From: Haliscomenobacter sp.
GTDB taxonomy: Bacteria; Bacteroidota; Bacteroidia; Chitinophagales; Saprospiraceae
DNA length: 64,000 nt
Direction: 5' to 3'
NCBI RefSeq assembly: GCF_016718685.1
Contig: NZ_JADKCX010000013.1
Span: 1 to 64,000 of the forward strand
The position numbers were made by a program, and so were the translations under genes. The notes under the pieces were generated by a model. It did not search any database, had not been told where the DNA came from, and saw nothing but the letters and a program-made list of their open reading frames with translations. Each line of letters begins with the position of its first letter. Position 1 is the first letter of the stretch. Shown here one piece after another: positions 34,734 to 43,696 of this stretch.

Positions 34734-36092
34734 ATGGATTACCACCAAAACATTCTCTCCACCATCGGCAATACGCCCATGGTTCAACTCCATAAAGTTG
34801 TGACGGAAGTGCCCGCATTGGTACTGATGAAAGTAGAAACTTTCAACCCTGGTCACTCCATCAAAGACCGGATGGCGCTCAAAATGGTAGTGGATGCCGA
34901 AGCACGAGGCGACCTGCGGCCCGGGGGCACCATCATTGAATGTACTTCCGGCAATACCGGGATGGGCTTGGCCATTGCCGCTGCCGTGAAAGGCTACAAA
35001 TGTATTTTCACCACGACCGACAAACAATCCAAAGAAAAAATGGACCTCCTGCGGGCCCTGGGTGCCGAGGTCATCGTTTGTCCGACCAATGTGGAATCCA
35101 ACGACCCTCGCTCTTACTATTCCGTAGCTTCCCGACTGAGTAAAGAAATTCCCAATAGCTACTGGTGCAATCAATACGACAACCTCTCCAACCGGCAAGC
35201 CCATTATGAAAGTACCGGGCCGGAAATTTGGCGACAAACCGATGGTAAAATCACCCACATGATCACGGGTGTAGGCACAGGAGGCACCATTTCGGGTACG
35301 GGTCGCTATTTGAAAGAGCAAAACCCGGAGGTGAAAATTTGGGGCATCGATACTTATGGATCGGTATTGAAAAAATTCCACGAAACCCGCCAATTTGACG
35401 AGAAAGAGATTTACCCCTACATCACTGAAGGCATTGGGGAAGACATCATTCCCAAAAACATCGATTTTGACATCATCGACCACCTGGAAAAAGTGAGCGA
35501 TAAAGATGGCGCTTTGATGGCCCGTCGATTGGCAAGGGAAGAAGGCATTATGCTGGGTTATTCTGCTGGCTCTGCCTTGGCAGGGCTTTTACAAATGAAG
35601 GATCAGTTGACCGCTGATGACATCGTTGTAGTAGTGATCCACGACCATGGCAGTCGCTATGTAGGTAAAATCTACAACGATGATTGGATGCGCGAACGGG
35701 GCTTTTTGGATACCGAGTTGCGGGTCAAAGACATCATCACCCGCAAGCAAGACAAGTCGTTTTATACGGTTCAAAAAGAGGATACCGTACGCCAGGCCTT
35801 CGATTTGATGAAAAGCCACGATATTTCGCAGGTCCCGGTAGTACACAACGAGGATATTGTAGGCTCAATAGCTGAAAACGTGGTGCTCAACTTTTTGCTG
35901 GAAAATCCATTGCGCAATGCCGAACGACCAGTGGCCGACATCATGGCTGAAGCCTTACCCGTAGTAGATGAGTATTTACCGTTTAGCCAATTGCGGAATT
36001 ACATCAGCAAACAAATTCCGGCGGTTTTGGCGAGGGATAAGGCGGGGGTGTACCACATCATCACACAGTACGATATTATCCAAACGGTTTAA
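34734..36092 (+). CDS. Cystathionine beta-synthase with C-terminal CBS pair
   Basis: A 452-residue protein. The PLP-binding Lys is in FNPGHSIKDRMALKM; the substrate loop is ECTSGNTGMGLAIAAA; the phosphate-binding loop is TGVGTGGTISGTGRYLK; and a Ser for the pyridine nitrogen lies in MLGYSAGSALAG. From about residue 335 a Bateman pair of CBS domains follows (VKDIITRKQDKSFYTV, HDISQVPVVHNEDIVG, VADIMAEALPVVDEY), probably a regulatory module. It condenses serine with homocysteine, or works as a cysteine synthase on acetylserine. Confidence 0.92.
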   Translation: MDYHQNILSTIGNTPMVQLHKVVTEVPALVLMKVETFNPGHSIKDRMALKMVVDAEARGDLRPGGTIIECTSGNTGMGLAIAAAVKGYKCIFTTTDKQSKEKMDLLRALGAEVIVCPTNVESNDPRSYYSVASRLSKEIPNSYWCNQYDNLSNRQAHYESTGPEIWRQTDGKITHMITGVGTGGTISGTGRYLKEQNPEVKIWGIDTYGSVLKKFHETRQFDEKEIYPYITEGIGEDIIPKNIDFDIIDHLEKVSDKDGALMARRLAREEGIMLGYSAGSALAGLLQMKDQLTADDIVVVVIHDHGSRYVGKIYNDDWMRERGFLDTELRVKDIITRKQDKSFYTVQKEDTVRQAFDLMKSHDISQVPVVHNEDIVGSIAENVVLNFLLENPLRNAERPVADIMAEALPVVDEYLPFSQLRNYISKQIPAVLARDKAGVYHIITQYDIIQTV

Positions 36093-36188
36093 CACCCCTA
36101 CGATGTAACTTCGGGTGCTCACAGTTACAAATTCCTTGTGAAAGTGATTGTCTAAAACCTCGGTAAATACGCCTTAAAGCCCGAAATC

Positions 36189-37008
36189 ATGCGCAATACT
36201 ATTCTCTTCTACAGCCTGATAGCCCTGTTAGCAGCTTGTAATTCTCCCGCCCCAAAGCCGGATGAAGACACCCTGGTCAATGCTGATTTCACCCCCCTGG
36301 AAATAGACCTGGAAAGTTTGTTGCAAGAAGGAAAATTACCCAAAGACACCCTCATCACCATCGCATACGACCATTTTTTTAAGCAAAAAAAACGCTTCAA
36401 AGCCTATCCCCCTGGCGGCCATCCTCAAGCCATTGCTGGCTCAGATAAAGGACACCAGTAACCTGCGCATCACCTTTACTTGCGTTGATGGGTATGCCCC
36501 CAACATGAACTTGAGCAAGGTGATGGAACACGAAGGATATCTGGCCGTACAAGACCTGGATCAACCCGAAGGAAAAGACTGGGCCGATTCACTGGCCAAT
36601 AAATTTCGGCCTTATTACCTGGTCTGGCAAGGTATTGGCAAAACGGACGAAACCTTTGCCTGGCCCTACGGCCTGGCTGAAATCCGTATTGCTTCTTTTA
36701 TTTACGACTTTGCCGACGCGTATCCTCTGCACGACAAAGCCGCCCAAAAAGGTTTTGCACTGTATCAACTCCATTGTATGAAATGCCATTCCATCAATAG
36801 GGTGGGCGGAGTGATGGGACCGGAATTCAATTACCCCAAAAGTATCACTACTTACTGGGAAAAAGAGGATATCTGGAATTTTTTGCGCAATCCACAATCT
36901 TACCGCTATAGCGCCAAGATGCCAGCGTTACCGAATCTTCCAAAGGAGGAATTTGAGGAGATATATACGTATTTGCTGGCGATGCAGGGTAAAAAACCGC
37001 GAGAGTAA
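36189..37008 (+). CDS. c-type cytochrome lipoprotein, one frameshift
   Basis: A protein of about 272 residues after removing one C from the C5 run at 36408-36412 (RFKAYPLAAILKPLLAQIKD resumes). The N-terminus is a lipoprotein signal ending LIALLAAC. Residues about 90-150 (TCVDGYAPNMNLSKVMEHEG, FRPYYLVWQGIGKTDETFAW) look like the molybdopterin-oxidoreductase-associated domain found in some cytochromes. The C-terminal single-haem domain has the CMKCH haem-binding motif in YQLHCMKCHSINRVGG and a later Met in AKMPALPNLP as probable axial ligand. It would be an electron carrier on the outer or inner membrane. Confidence 0.85.
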
Positions 37009-37021
37009 GTGGATAATTTAC

Positions 37022-37088
37022 CACAGATTCACACAGGATTTAGCACAGATTTCGGGTGAAATCTGTGTTAATCCGTGTGAAATCTGTG
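37022..37088. terminator. 32-bp-arm hairpin between convergent genes
   Basis: CACAGATTCACACAGGATTT (from 37022) to 37053 pairs with 37057-37088 around a GGG loop with few mismatches. Each arm is itself a tandem repeat of a CACAGATTT unit. It lies between the cytochrome gene and pntB, so it probably terminates both. Confidence 0.65.
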
Positions 37089-37100
37089 CGAAACAAAAAT

Positions 37101-38498
37101 CTATGCTGATGCCTTTAACTCATTCACCAATTCGGTCATCATTTTTTTGGCATCCCCAAAGAGCATCCGCGTTTTGGGAGAATAAAACAGTTCATTTTCA
37201 ATCCCTGCATACCCTGAGCGCATACTGCGTTTCATCACGATCACATTGGCCGCGTCTTCCACATCCAGGATAGGCATGCCATAGATTGGCGAAGCAGGGT
37301 CGGTTTTGGCCGCAGGGTTCACTACGTCGTTGGCACCCACAACGAGTACCACGTCAGTCATTTTGAATTCTGGATTGATGCTCTCCATTTCCACCAACTT
37401 GTCGTAGTCTACATTACTTTCTGCCAACAGGATATTCATGTGCCCAGGCATCCGTCCAGCCACGGGGTGAATGGCGTACTTCACCTCTACACCTTCTGCT
37501 TCCAGGCAAGTTTCCAATTCATGGCAAACGTGTTGCGCCTGAGCAACAGCCAAACCATAGCCAGGTACGACAATCACTCTTTTGCTGTATTTCATCAACA
37601 CAGCTGCATCCGAGGCGCTCACCTCTTTGATCGAGCCCGTGACCGACTTGGCGGCTCCATTAGCAGCAGCGCCGCCACCGAAATTCCCCAGTAGTACATT
37701 GGTGAGCGAACGGTTCATGGCTTTGCACATCATCACAGTAAGCAATGTACCGGCACTGCCGACCAAAATACCGCCAAAAAGCATCACTTTATTGTCGTAC
37801 AAAAAACCACCAAAGGCCGTGGCCACGCCCGTAAATGAGTTCAACAAAGAAATCACCACGGGCATATCGGCTCCACCAATCGGAAATACAAACAACAACC
37901 CATAAATGGCACTAAGACCTAAAATAAGGTAAATAGCCCCAGGATGAGTAATGTACCCCATGGACATACCCACCACCAAGCCAATAATGGCCAACAGGAC
38001 CACCATGTTTACCACTTGTTGTGCAGGTAAGTGAAAGTCTTTGATTTTTTCTTCCAGTTTGCCGTAAGCAATCATCGAGCCGGAAAAAGAAACCGTACCA
38101 ATGATCAGGCCCAACAACAGGATGACCACTCGGGCGCCATCACCTGATTCGGGATGGTGCAAAAAGTGGTTGTACTCGACAATAGAAATCAATGCGGCAC
38201 AAGCCCCACCCATACCGTTAAAAAACGATACCATTTGGGGCATCTGAGTCATTTGTACCCGCTTGGCCATCAAGGTGCCTACAATGGTTCCGAGGATCAA
38301 TGCTCCAAAAATCCAGGGATAGTTTTTAGGCAACACACTTTCATTCAAAAAAATGGTGCCCAAAATAGAGGCAGTCATACCAGCGGCAGCGATGAGATTG
38401 CCCCGGCGAGCCGTACTGGGTTTGCCCAACAGCTTGATCCCGAAGACAAAACTGAAGGCAGAAAGGATATAAATAAAATCGAGGATAGAAATCTTCAC
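37101..38498 (-). CDS. pntB: NAD(P) transhydrogenase subunit beta
   Basis: A 465-residue protein with about nine membrane spans (FIYILSAFSFVFGIKLLG onward, including VPFIGGADMPVV-type segments) and the C-terminal NADP-binding domain III: VIVVPGYGLAVAQAQHVCHE, IHPVAGRMPGHMNILLAES, VVLVVGANDVVNPAAKTD, VIVMKRSMRSGYAG. With the two alpha parts encoded upstream it couples proton entry to hydride transfer from NADH to NADP. It is the last gene of the operon, 6 bp after pntAB. Confidence 0.95.
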   Translation of the reverse strand: MKISILDFIYILSAFSFVFGIKLLGKPSTARRGNLIAAAGMTASILGTIFLNESVLPKNYPWIFGALILGTIVGTLMAKRVQMTQMPQMVSFFNGMGGACAALISIVEYNHFLHHPESGDGARVVILLLGLIIGTVSFSGSMIAYGKLEEKIKDFHLPAQQVVNMVVLLAIIGLVVGMSMGYITHPGAIYLILGLSAIYGLLFVFPIGGADMPVVISLLNSFTGVATAFGGFLYDNKVMLFGGILVGSAGTLLTVMMCKAMNRSLTNVLLGNFGGGAAANGAAKSVTGSIKEVSASDAAVLMKYSKRVIVVPGYGLAVAQAQHVCHELETCLEAEGVEVKYAIHPVAGRMPGHMNILLAESNVDYDKLVEMESINPEFKMTDVVLVVGANDVVNPAAKTDPASPIYGMPILDVEDAANVIVMKRSMRSGYAGIENELFYSPKTRMLFGDAKKMMTELVNELKASA

Positions 38499-38504
38499 GG
38501 CTGC

Positions 38505-38807
38505 TTATTTTTTCTTTTTGAACATTTCCAACATACGGTCGGTCACAACAAAACCACCTACCACGTTAAGGGTGCCCAAACAAACGGCGATAAAACCCAG
38601 GATGGTGGCAAAGATGTTTTCTGCCTGTCCCATGACAATGATTGAGCCAATGATGATGACGCCGTGAATGGCGTTGGCTCCGCTCATCAGGGGAGTATGC
38701 AGTACGGAAGGAACTTTTTCAATCAGTTCGATGCCGACGAAAATCATCAAGACGACCAAATAGATCATCAGTTGATTGATAGAGATGAAGTGGAAGATAG
38801 ATTCCAT
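38505..38807 (-). CDS. pntAB: NAD(P) transhydrogenase subunit alpha, membrane part
   Basis: A 100-residue protein with three to four spans (INQLMIYLVVLMIFVGIELI, VIIIGSIIVMGQAENIFATI, GFIAVCLGTLNVVGGFVVTD) and the conserved VPSVLHTPLMSGANAIHG. It is the separate C-terminal membrane piece of the alpha subunit, as in the three-gene transhydrogenases. It lies between pntAA (18 bp) and pntB (6 bp). Confidence 0.94.
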   Translation of the reverse strand: MESIFHFISINQLMIYLVVLMIFVGIELIEKVPSVLHTPLMSGANAIHGVIIIGSIIVMGQAENIFATILGFIAVCLGTLNVVGGFVVTDRMLEMFKKKK

Positions 38808-38825
38808 ATTGGTTAGGACTTGTGC

Positions 38826-39932
38826 TTAAGGTTTTAAAATCTGACCATCGCGGCAAATGAGGGTACCTGCCGTAATTTCATCGTTCATGTCCCATTTGAA
38901 ACCTTCGTTGCTGGCTAAATGGGTCACAAAAGCAAAGATGTTTTTGGCATAACTATCGCTGGCGTTGGGGGCCAGCATGGAAGGCAGATTGGTATAGCCG
39001 ACAATTTTCACCCCATGCTTGATGACGGCTTTACCGACTTCACTGAGTGCACAATTGCCGCCTTGTTCCACCGCCATGTCAACGATGACACTACCCAGTT
39101 TCATAACTTTGACCATGTCTTCGGTCACTAAAACTGGGGCTTTGCGGCCCGGAACCTGTGCCGTAGTTACAACGATATCCGCCGTAGCCAGGTGTTTTTT
39201 CAGGATTTCACGCTGGCGGGTCAATACATCTTCACCCGCTTCTTTGACGTAGCCTCCTTCTATTTTGACCCCGGAGCCCATGTCAAAAGAGATAAATTTT
39301 CCGCCCAGGGATTCCACTTCTTCTTTTGTTTCGGGGCGAATGTCGGTAACTTCCACCACGGCTCCCAGCCGTCGGGCAGTACCAATGGCTTGCAAGCCCG
39401 CTACCCCTGCGCCAAAAATAAGCACTTTGGCTGGAGTGATTGTCCCGGCGGCGGTCATGAGCATCGGAAAAATTCTTCCCGTTTCATTGGCCCCGATGAT
39501 TACCGCTTTGTAGCCAGCTAGGTTGGCTTGCGAACTCAGGGCATCCATTGTTTGGGCCCGGGAAATCCGTGGAATAGCATCCATGCTGAACAAGCTTACC
39601 TTGCGCGCATTGATTTTTTCCACCAAAGCTTGGTTGGTCAAATGATAAACGAAAGAAATGAGGGCTGAACCTGCTTTTAGTTTTTCAATTTCTGCATCGT
39701 TGGGAGGATTCACTTTACAGAGCACATCAGCAGTACGGTAAACTTCGTCGGCAGATGAAAACAACTTTGCGCCAGCTTCAACATACGCTTCATCGGAAAA
39801 GAAAGAATTTAATCCTGCACCACTTTCGATGATACATTCAAACCCATTCTTAATCAATTGTTTACATACACTTGGCGAAAGCGCAACACGGTTTTCATCT
39901 GGCCTAGTTTCTTTTATTGCACCTATTTTCAT
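38826..39932 (-). CDS. pntAA: NAD(P) transhydrogenase subunit alpha, NAD-binding part
   Basis: A 368-residue protein from the ATG at 39932 (MKIGAIKETRPDENRVALSP). A longer frame to 39977 lacks conserved sequence. NAD-binding domain I features are VLIFGAGVAGLQAIGTARRL, the variable acidic residue in VVEVTDIRPETKEEVESLGG, DIVVTTAQVPGRKAPVLVTE and AVEQGGNCALSEVGK. It is the first gene of the operon pntAA-pntAB-pntB. Confidence 0.95.
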   Translation of the reverse strand: MKIGAIKETRPDENRVALSPSVCKQLIKNGFECIIESGAGLNSFFSDEAYVEAGAKLFSSADEVYRTADVLCKVNPPNDAEIEKLKAGSALISFVYHLTNQALVEKINARKVSLFSMDAIPRISRAQTMDALSSQANLAGYKAVIIGANETGRIFPMLMTAAGTITPAKVLIFGAGVAGLQAIGTARRLGAVVEVTDIRPETKEEVESLGGKFISFDMGSGVKIEGGYVKEAGEDVLTRQREILKKHLATADIVVTTAQVPGRKAPVLVTEDMVKVMKLGSVIVDMAVEQGGNCALSEVGKAVIKHGVKIVGYTNLPSMLAPNASDSYAKNIFAFVTHLASNEGFKWDMNDEITAGTLICRDGQILKP

Positions 39933-40112
39933 AGAATTAAAAAGAGTTAGGTTAGGATCTGAGATCAAAGATGGCAAATCTACATCTTTAGGGAAATAAA
40001 ATTGGGTAAATACACGGCATTTTATTCAATTGTTTTTCAAATAATCAAACTGTCGTTGTATTCGAAGTAGATTTGTGTACACAAAATAGGACGCACTGCT
40101 CAGGGGATGGAT

Positions 40113-40154
40113 GAAAAAAGTAATCGGCATGGGTGACAAAACGCACCCATGCCG
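40113..40154 (-). terminator. Intrinsic terminator after porT
   Basis: CGGCATGGGT (40125-40134) pairs exactly with 40145-40154. On the minus strand the stem is followed by ATTACTTTTTTC. A run of eight T also follows on the plus strand. It lies 34 bases beyond the porT stop. Confidence 0.8.
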
Positions 40155-40187
40155 ACTATTTTTTTTCCTATACTCAGGTTTTATCCG

Positions 40188-40922
40188 CTATCCTTCAAAG
40201 TGAATGGAAATGGTAAAGGTACGCGACAATAATTTTTCGAGTACCGTAGACTCTTGTAGCGCAGGGTTGTAAATCAGGGTATTACCAATGCCTTGGGAGA
40301 TTTTCAACTCGGGGGAAAAAATAAAGAATGGGAAAAAGAATTGCAATCCAGCTCCGTACTCCAACTGAAAATCAGAGGGAGAGATACGGACTAAGGTTTC
40401 CGCTTGTTTGGAGCGGGAATCACTGGCTACATCAAAAGAATATTTGACCCCGGCAATTACAAATACCCGTTTATCGTGGAATGGTGCCGATTTGTAACGC
40501 ACCTGGAATGGCATTTCGACAAAAACCGACTCCACCGTCCGCCGGCTGAAATTGCGAAAACGACTGGCTTTATCGTAATTGATGTTGCGTTCAGCAAAAG
40601 ATAAGGTAGGCAAAAATCGAAAATCGAAATAGTCGCCCATTTTCAGGTTGGTTACAATCCCCAGGTTGAAGCCCGGCCCAGTGACAGATTCAACCGTTTG
40701 AATGCTGTCACTCATCAGGAATTGTTTGGAGCGATAAGGCTTAAAATTGGAGGAGTTGATGCCCAAAGTAATGCCGAAGTAGTAAGGCTTTTGGTTGAAG
40801 TCCAGGAAGTTGGGATTGCCTCGGTATTTTTGGGCACTCAGGCTGCCACCAGCCAACATCAGTACAATTGCTACTTGAACCCAACGTAAATGGAACAAAC
40901 ACCTAAAGTTAATGCTGTGCAT
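40188..40922 (-). CDS. porT: PorT/SprT-like outer-membrane beta-barrel protein
   Basis: A 244-residue protein with signal peptide (VQVAIVLMLAGGSLSAQ). The barrel features KPYYFGITLGINSSNFKPY, GPGFNLGIVTNLKMGDYFDF, RFLPTLSFAERNINYD and the C-terminal TISIHFEG are typical of PorT, a T9SS assembly factor that is always found with this secretion system. The ATG overlaps the end of ubiE by 52 bp. The ubiE-porT order is common in Bacteroidota. Confidence 0.9.
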   Translation of the reverse strand: MHSINFRCLFHLRWVQVAIVLMLAGGSLSAQKYRGNPNFLDFNQKPYYFGITLGINSSNFKPYRSKQFLMSDSIQTVESVTGPGFNLGIVTNLKMGDYFDFRFLPTLSFAERNINYDKASRFRNFSRRTVESVFVEMPFQVRYKSAPFHDKRVFVIAGVKYSFDVASDSRSKQAETLVRISPSDFQLEYGAGLQFFFPFFIFSPELKISQGIGNTLIYNPALQESTVLEKLLSRTFTISIHFEG

Positions 40923-41596
40923 CGGTTAGATTTAAATCCGGTTTTCTCAAATATGTTCAGGAGTTCTTGTCCTTCGGGAAATACTTGCACCGATTCGTAC
41001 AAATACGCATATGCCCGCTGGTCATTGGAGGTAAAACGCCCAATTAGTGGCAACAGGTATTTGAAATAGGCATTAAATATTTGTTTAAAAGGGAAAAGTT
41101 TGGGTCGGGAGAATTCCAGCACGACAATTTTGCCTCCGGGTTTGAGCACGCGGTACATTTCGGCTAGCCCTTTACCAAGGTCTTCAAAATTACGCACCCC
41201 AAAAGCAGCCGTCACGACATCAAAATGATGATCAGGAAAGCGCAACTCTTGGGAATCACCATCTTCCAGGTGAACGATTTTATTCAGGCCTTTGTCTCTC
41301 ACTTTAACCCGGCCAATTTCCAACATCTTGGGCGCTATGTCTACCCCAATGATTTCTTGGGGTTGTAGCTTCTCCGCCATGGCAATAGCCAAATCAGCCG
41401 TTCCGGTCGCAATGTCTAAAATGCGCTGAGGCTGACCTTCAGCTACTTCGGCAATGGCTTTGCGCCGCCACCCACGATCGATACCCAAAGACAAAAAGTG
41501 GTTGAGGAAATCGTAATAAGGAGCGATCCGGTCAAACATGCGGGAAACCTGCCTGGTTTTGGACTCTTGCTCGTTGTAAGGGGTAATCTGACCCAT
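40871..41596 (-). CDS. ubiE: Demethylmenaquinone methyltransferase
   Basis: A 241-residue protein from the ATG at 41596 (MGQITPYNEQESKTRQV). UbiE/MenG motifs are MFDRIAPYYDFLNHFLSLG, ILDIATGTADLAIAMAE (SAM motif I), VIGVDIAP-type motif at EIIGVDIAPKMLEIGR, AAFGVRNFEDLGKGLAEMYR and VLKPGGKIVVLEFSRP. It methylates demethylmenaquinone to menaquinone. It is co-transcribed with porT. Confidence 0.94.
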   Translation of the reverse strand: MGQITPYNEQESKTRQVSRMFDRIAPYYDFLNHFLSLGIDRGWRRKAIAEVAEGQPQRILDIATGTADLAIAMAEKLQPQEIIGVDIAPKMLEIGRVKVRDKGLNKIVHLEDGDSQELRFPDHHFDVVTAAFGVRNFEDLGKGLAEMYRVLKPGGKIVVLEFSRPKLFPFKQIFNAYFKYLLPLIGRFTSNDQRAYAYLYESVQVFPEGQELLNIFEKTGFKSNRCTALTLGVCSIYVGFK

Positions 41597-41649
41597 GTGG
41601 AAAAATTTGTGCAAAATTAATCGGGATTTCGACTAATCCCAATTTGTTT

Positions 41650-41804
41650 GGAACGGAAATGGAATAAAGTAAACGAGTTGACTTAGCTATTTTTTGATTT
41701 GGCTAGGCGCGAGGAAGGCGCATAGTATACTACGCAACTGACGAGTAACGCAGCAAAATCAATAAAGAGCCAGTCAAATGTTTTCTTTATTTTATTTCCG
41801 TTCC
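41650..41804. repeat. 155-bp imperfect palindrome upstream of the CotH gene
   Basis: GGAACGGAAAT (41650-41660) returns inverted at 41794-41804. Pairing continues through ATAAAG and AAAC, TTTGATTT against AAATCAAT, and GGCGCGAGGAAGGCGC against TGCGCAACTGACGAG-type bases, to the centre GTATAC at 41725-41730. No open frame. Similar in size and layout to the element at 18059. Confidence 0.75.
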
Positions 41805-41893
41805 TATGCTAGGAGAACCAAAAAACAACACAATTGTTTGTTTCGCGGCAGTTAATTCGCTGAGTAATGCCTAATTTCATCCCCAAAAAATGT

Positions 41894-43525
41894 ATGAAAC
41901 GACTTTTACCTGCATTGATCCTGGTTCTTTCTCTGTGTTGTACCTCCAATTATGCCCAAGTCCAATTGGACAAAACCAATCTGCCGATTTTTTCCTTTAC
42001 ACTTGATCAGGGAGGTTTTTTGAACCTGGAAACCGACTCCCCCGCTACCTATCAGCTGCGATCCAATAGTGCAGGCAAAGACAACACGCCCGCCGATCCG
42101 CCCATCCTAACGGGAAAAATGGGGGTTCGTTACCGTGGAAAAACTTCTTTTAGTCTCAGTGATAAAAAGCCTTATTCGATTGAGTTTCTCGATGCAAAGG
42201 GAGAAGAACAAGATGTTCCGATTCTAGGCATGCCCGCCCACAGCGATTGGGGTTTAATGGGCCCTTTTTCGGATAAATCATTGATCAGAGAAGCTTTGAT
42301 CTATCGATTTGGACAACAAATCAGCCCTTGGGCGCCAAAATATCGTTTTGTTGATGTGATGGTAGATGGACAATACAAAGGGATTTTTATGCTCACTGAG
42401 CGCATCAAGCGCAACAAAGTTCGGGTCAACATCAATAAAATTGGCACCAAAGATACTACGGGTCAAAAAGTGACGGGTGGATACATCTTTGCCCTTGATA
42501 AACTCGACCCCGGTGACATTACCTTCCGCTCGGCTTTCCCGATGCCCGGCAAAACCTATCCACCTGATTACCGGGTGGTTTATCCCAATGAAGATGATTT
42601 GCGCCCCGCGCAACTCCAATACATCAAAGAGCATGTGCGCGCTTTTGAGCGGGTAATGGATGCTCCGGGGTTTGATGATCCGAAAGTAGGATACGCCAAA
42701 TGGATCGATGTACCTTCTTTTGTAGACTTCGTCTTGCTGAACGAATTGTCCAAAAACGTAGATGGCTATCGCTTGAGCACCTATTTTTACAAAGACAACG
42801 ACGCCATCAATTCTAAAATATTTGCAGGGCCGATTTGGGACTTCAACCTGGCTTTTGGCAATGCCAATTATTGCAACGGGCAATACCCTGTAGGCTGGGG
42901 CTACGAATTTAATAAATCATGCCCCCAAGACTCCTGGGTTATCCACTTATGGTGGGAAAAGCTGATCAACGATCCGGCTTTCCAGGTCAAGATGAAACAA
43001 CGCTGGTTTGAATTGCGCAAAAATTTGCTGAGCAATAGACAAATCATGGGAACCATTGATTCCCTGGTTAAGGTAATCGGCCCGGCTCAAGACCTCAACT
43101 TTAAACTCTACCCGATCCTCAACAAATCGGTATGGCCCAACAGTTATGTGGGCGGGTCTTATGCCAATGAAATCACCTTTTTAAAAAACTGGTTGAACGA
43201 CCGCCTCATTTGGCTGGATGCCGTCATGGCTGAAATCCCCGATCGGGTGAGTAATGTGGCTTTCGGCGAAGTCAAAGTATACCCCAATCCAGGCCGGGAG
43301 TCCATCACTTTTGAATACCGACTGGCGGGTTTTAACGAAACTGCGGAAATTTACATCGTGGATGCCAATGGGCGGGAAGTGTACGCGTATTCCCATCAAT
43401 TCATCAGCAGTGGGCCGCAGATTTTGCCACTGGACATATCCCGGTATCCTACAGGGATGTATTTTTACCGGGTGAAACCGGGGAATGGAGCGCCGTTGAC
43501 AGGACGCTTCGTCAAGCATAAATAA
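41894..43525 (+). CDS. CotH-family secreted protein with T9SS sorting domain
   Basis: A 543-residue protein from the ATG at 41894 with signal peptide (LLPALILVLSLCCTSNYAQ). CotH motifs: GVRYRGKTSFSLSDKKPYSI, LMGPFSDKSLIREALIYRFG, MVDGQYKGIFMLTERIKRNK and GPIWDFNLAFGNANYCNG, the last two matching kinase-like catalytic segments of CotH. From about residue 465 there is a T9SS sorting domain (KVYPNPGRESITFEYRL ending TGRFVKHK), so it is surface-exported. CotH proteins are atypical protein kinases in spore coats; the role in non-sporing Bacteroidota is unknown. Confidence 0.9.
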   Translation: MKRLLPALILVLSLCCTSNYAQVQLDKTNLPIFSFTLDQGGFLNLETDSPATYQLRSNSAGKDNTPADPPILTGKMGVRYRGKTSFSLSDKKPYSIEFLDAKGEEQDVPILGMPAHSDWGLMGPFSDKSLIREALIYRFGQQISPWAPKYRFVDVMVDGQYKGIFMLTERIKRNKVRVNINKIGTKDTTGQKVTGGYIFALDKLDPGDITFRSAFPMPGKTYPPDYRVVYPNEDDLRPAQLQYIKEHVRAFERVMDAPGFDDPKVGYAKWIDVPSFVDFVLLNELSKNVDGYRLSTYFYKDNDAINSKIFAGPIWDFNLAFGNANYCNGQYPVGWGYEFNKSCPQDSWVIHLWWEKLINDPAFQVKMKQRWFELRKNLLSNRQIMGTIDSLVKVIGPAQDLNFKLYPILNKSVWPNSYVGGSYANEITFLKNWLNDRLIWLDAVMAEIPDRVSNVAFGEVKVYPNPGRESITFEYRLAGFNETAEIYIVDANGREVYAYSHQFISSGPQILPLDISRYPTGMYFYRVKPGNGAPLTGRFVKHK

Positions 43526-43571
43526 GCGCCAAAATCACTTACCGTGGGGATTTTGACATCATATAGGTTTT

Positions 43572-43672
43572 CTAAGGTTTGCGAGGTTTCAGATAAAAAA
43601 TCTTGCTTTATGAATATTTTTCTTTTTCCACCATAGAACCGCAGAACCTTAGCAATTATGCGCCTACGGCGC
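43572..43672. repeat. Inverted repeat and small hairpin upstream of the sulfatase gene
   Basis: CTAAGGTTTGCGAGGTT (43572-43588) is nearly complementary to 43636-43652. A perfect GCGCC-TAC-GGCGC hairpin follows at 43660-43672. They lie in the leader of the sulfatase gene and speak against the in-frame ATG at 43658 as its start. Confidence 0.5.
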
Positions 43673-43696
43673 TTGTACATTTTTACAAACAAGAAA

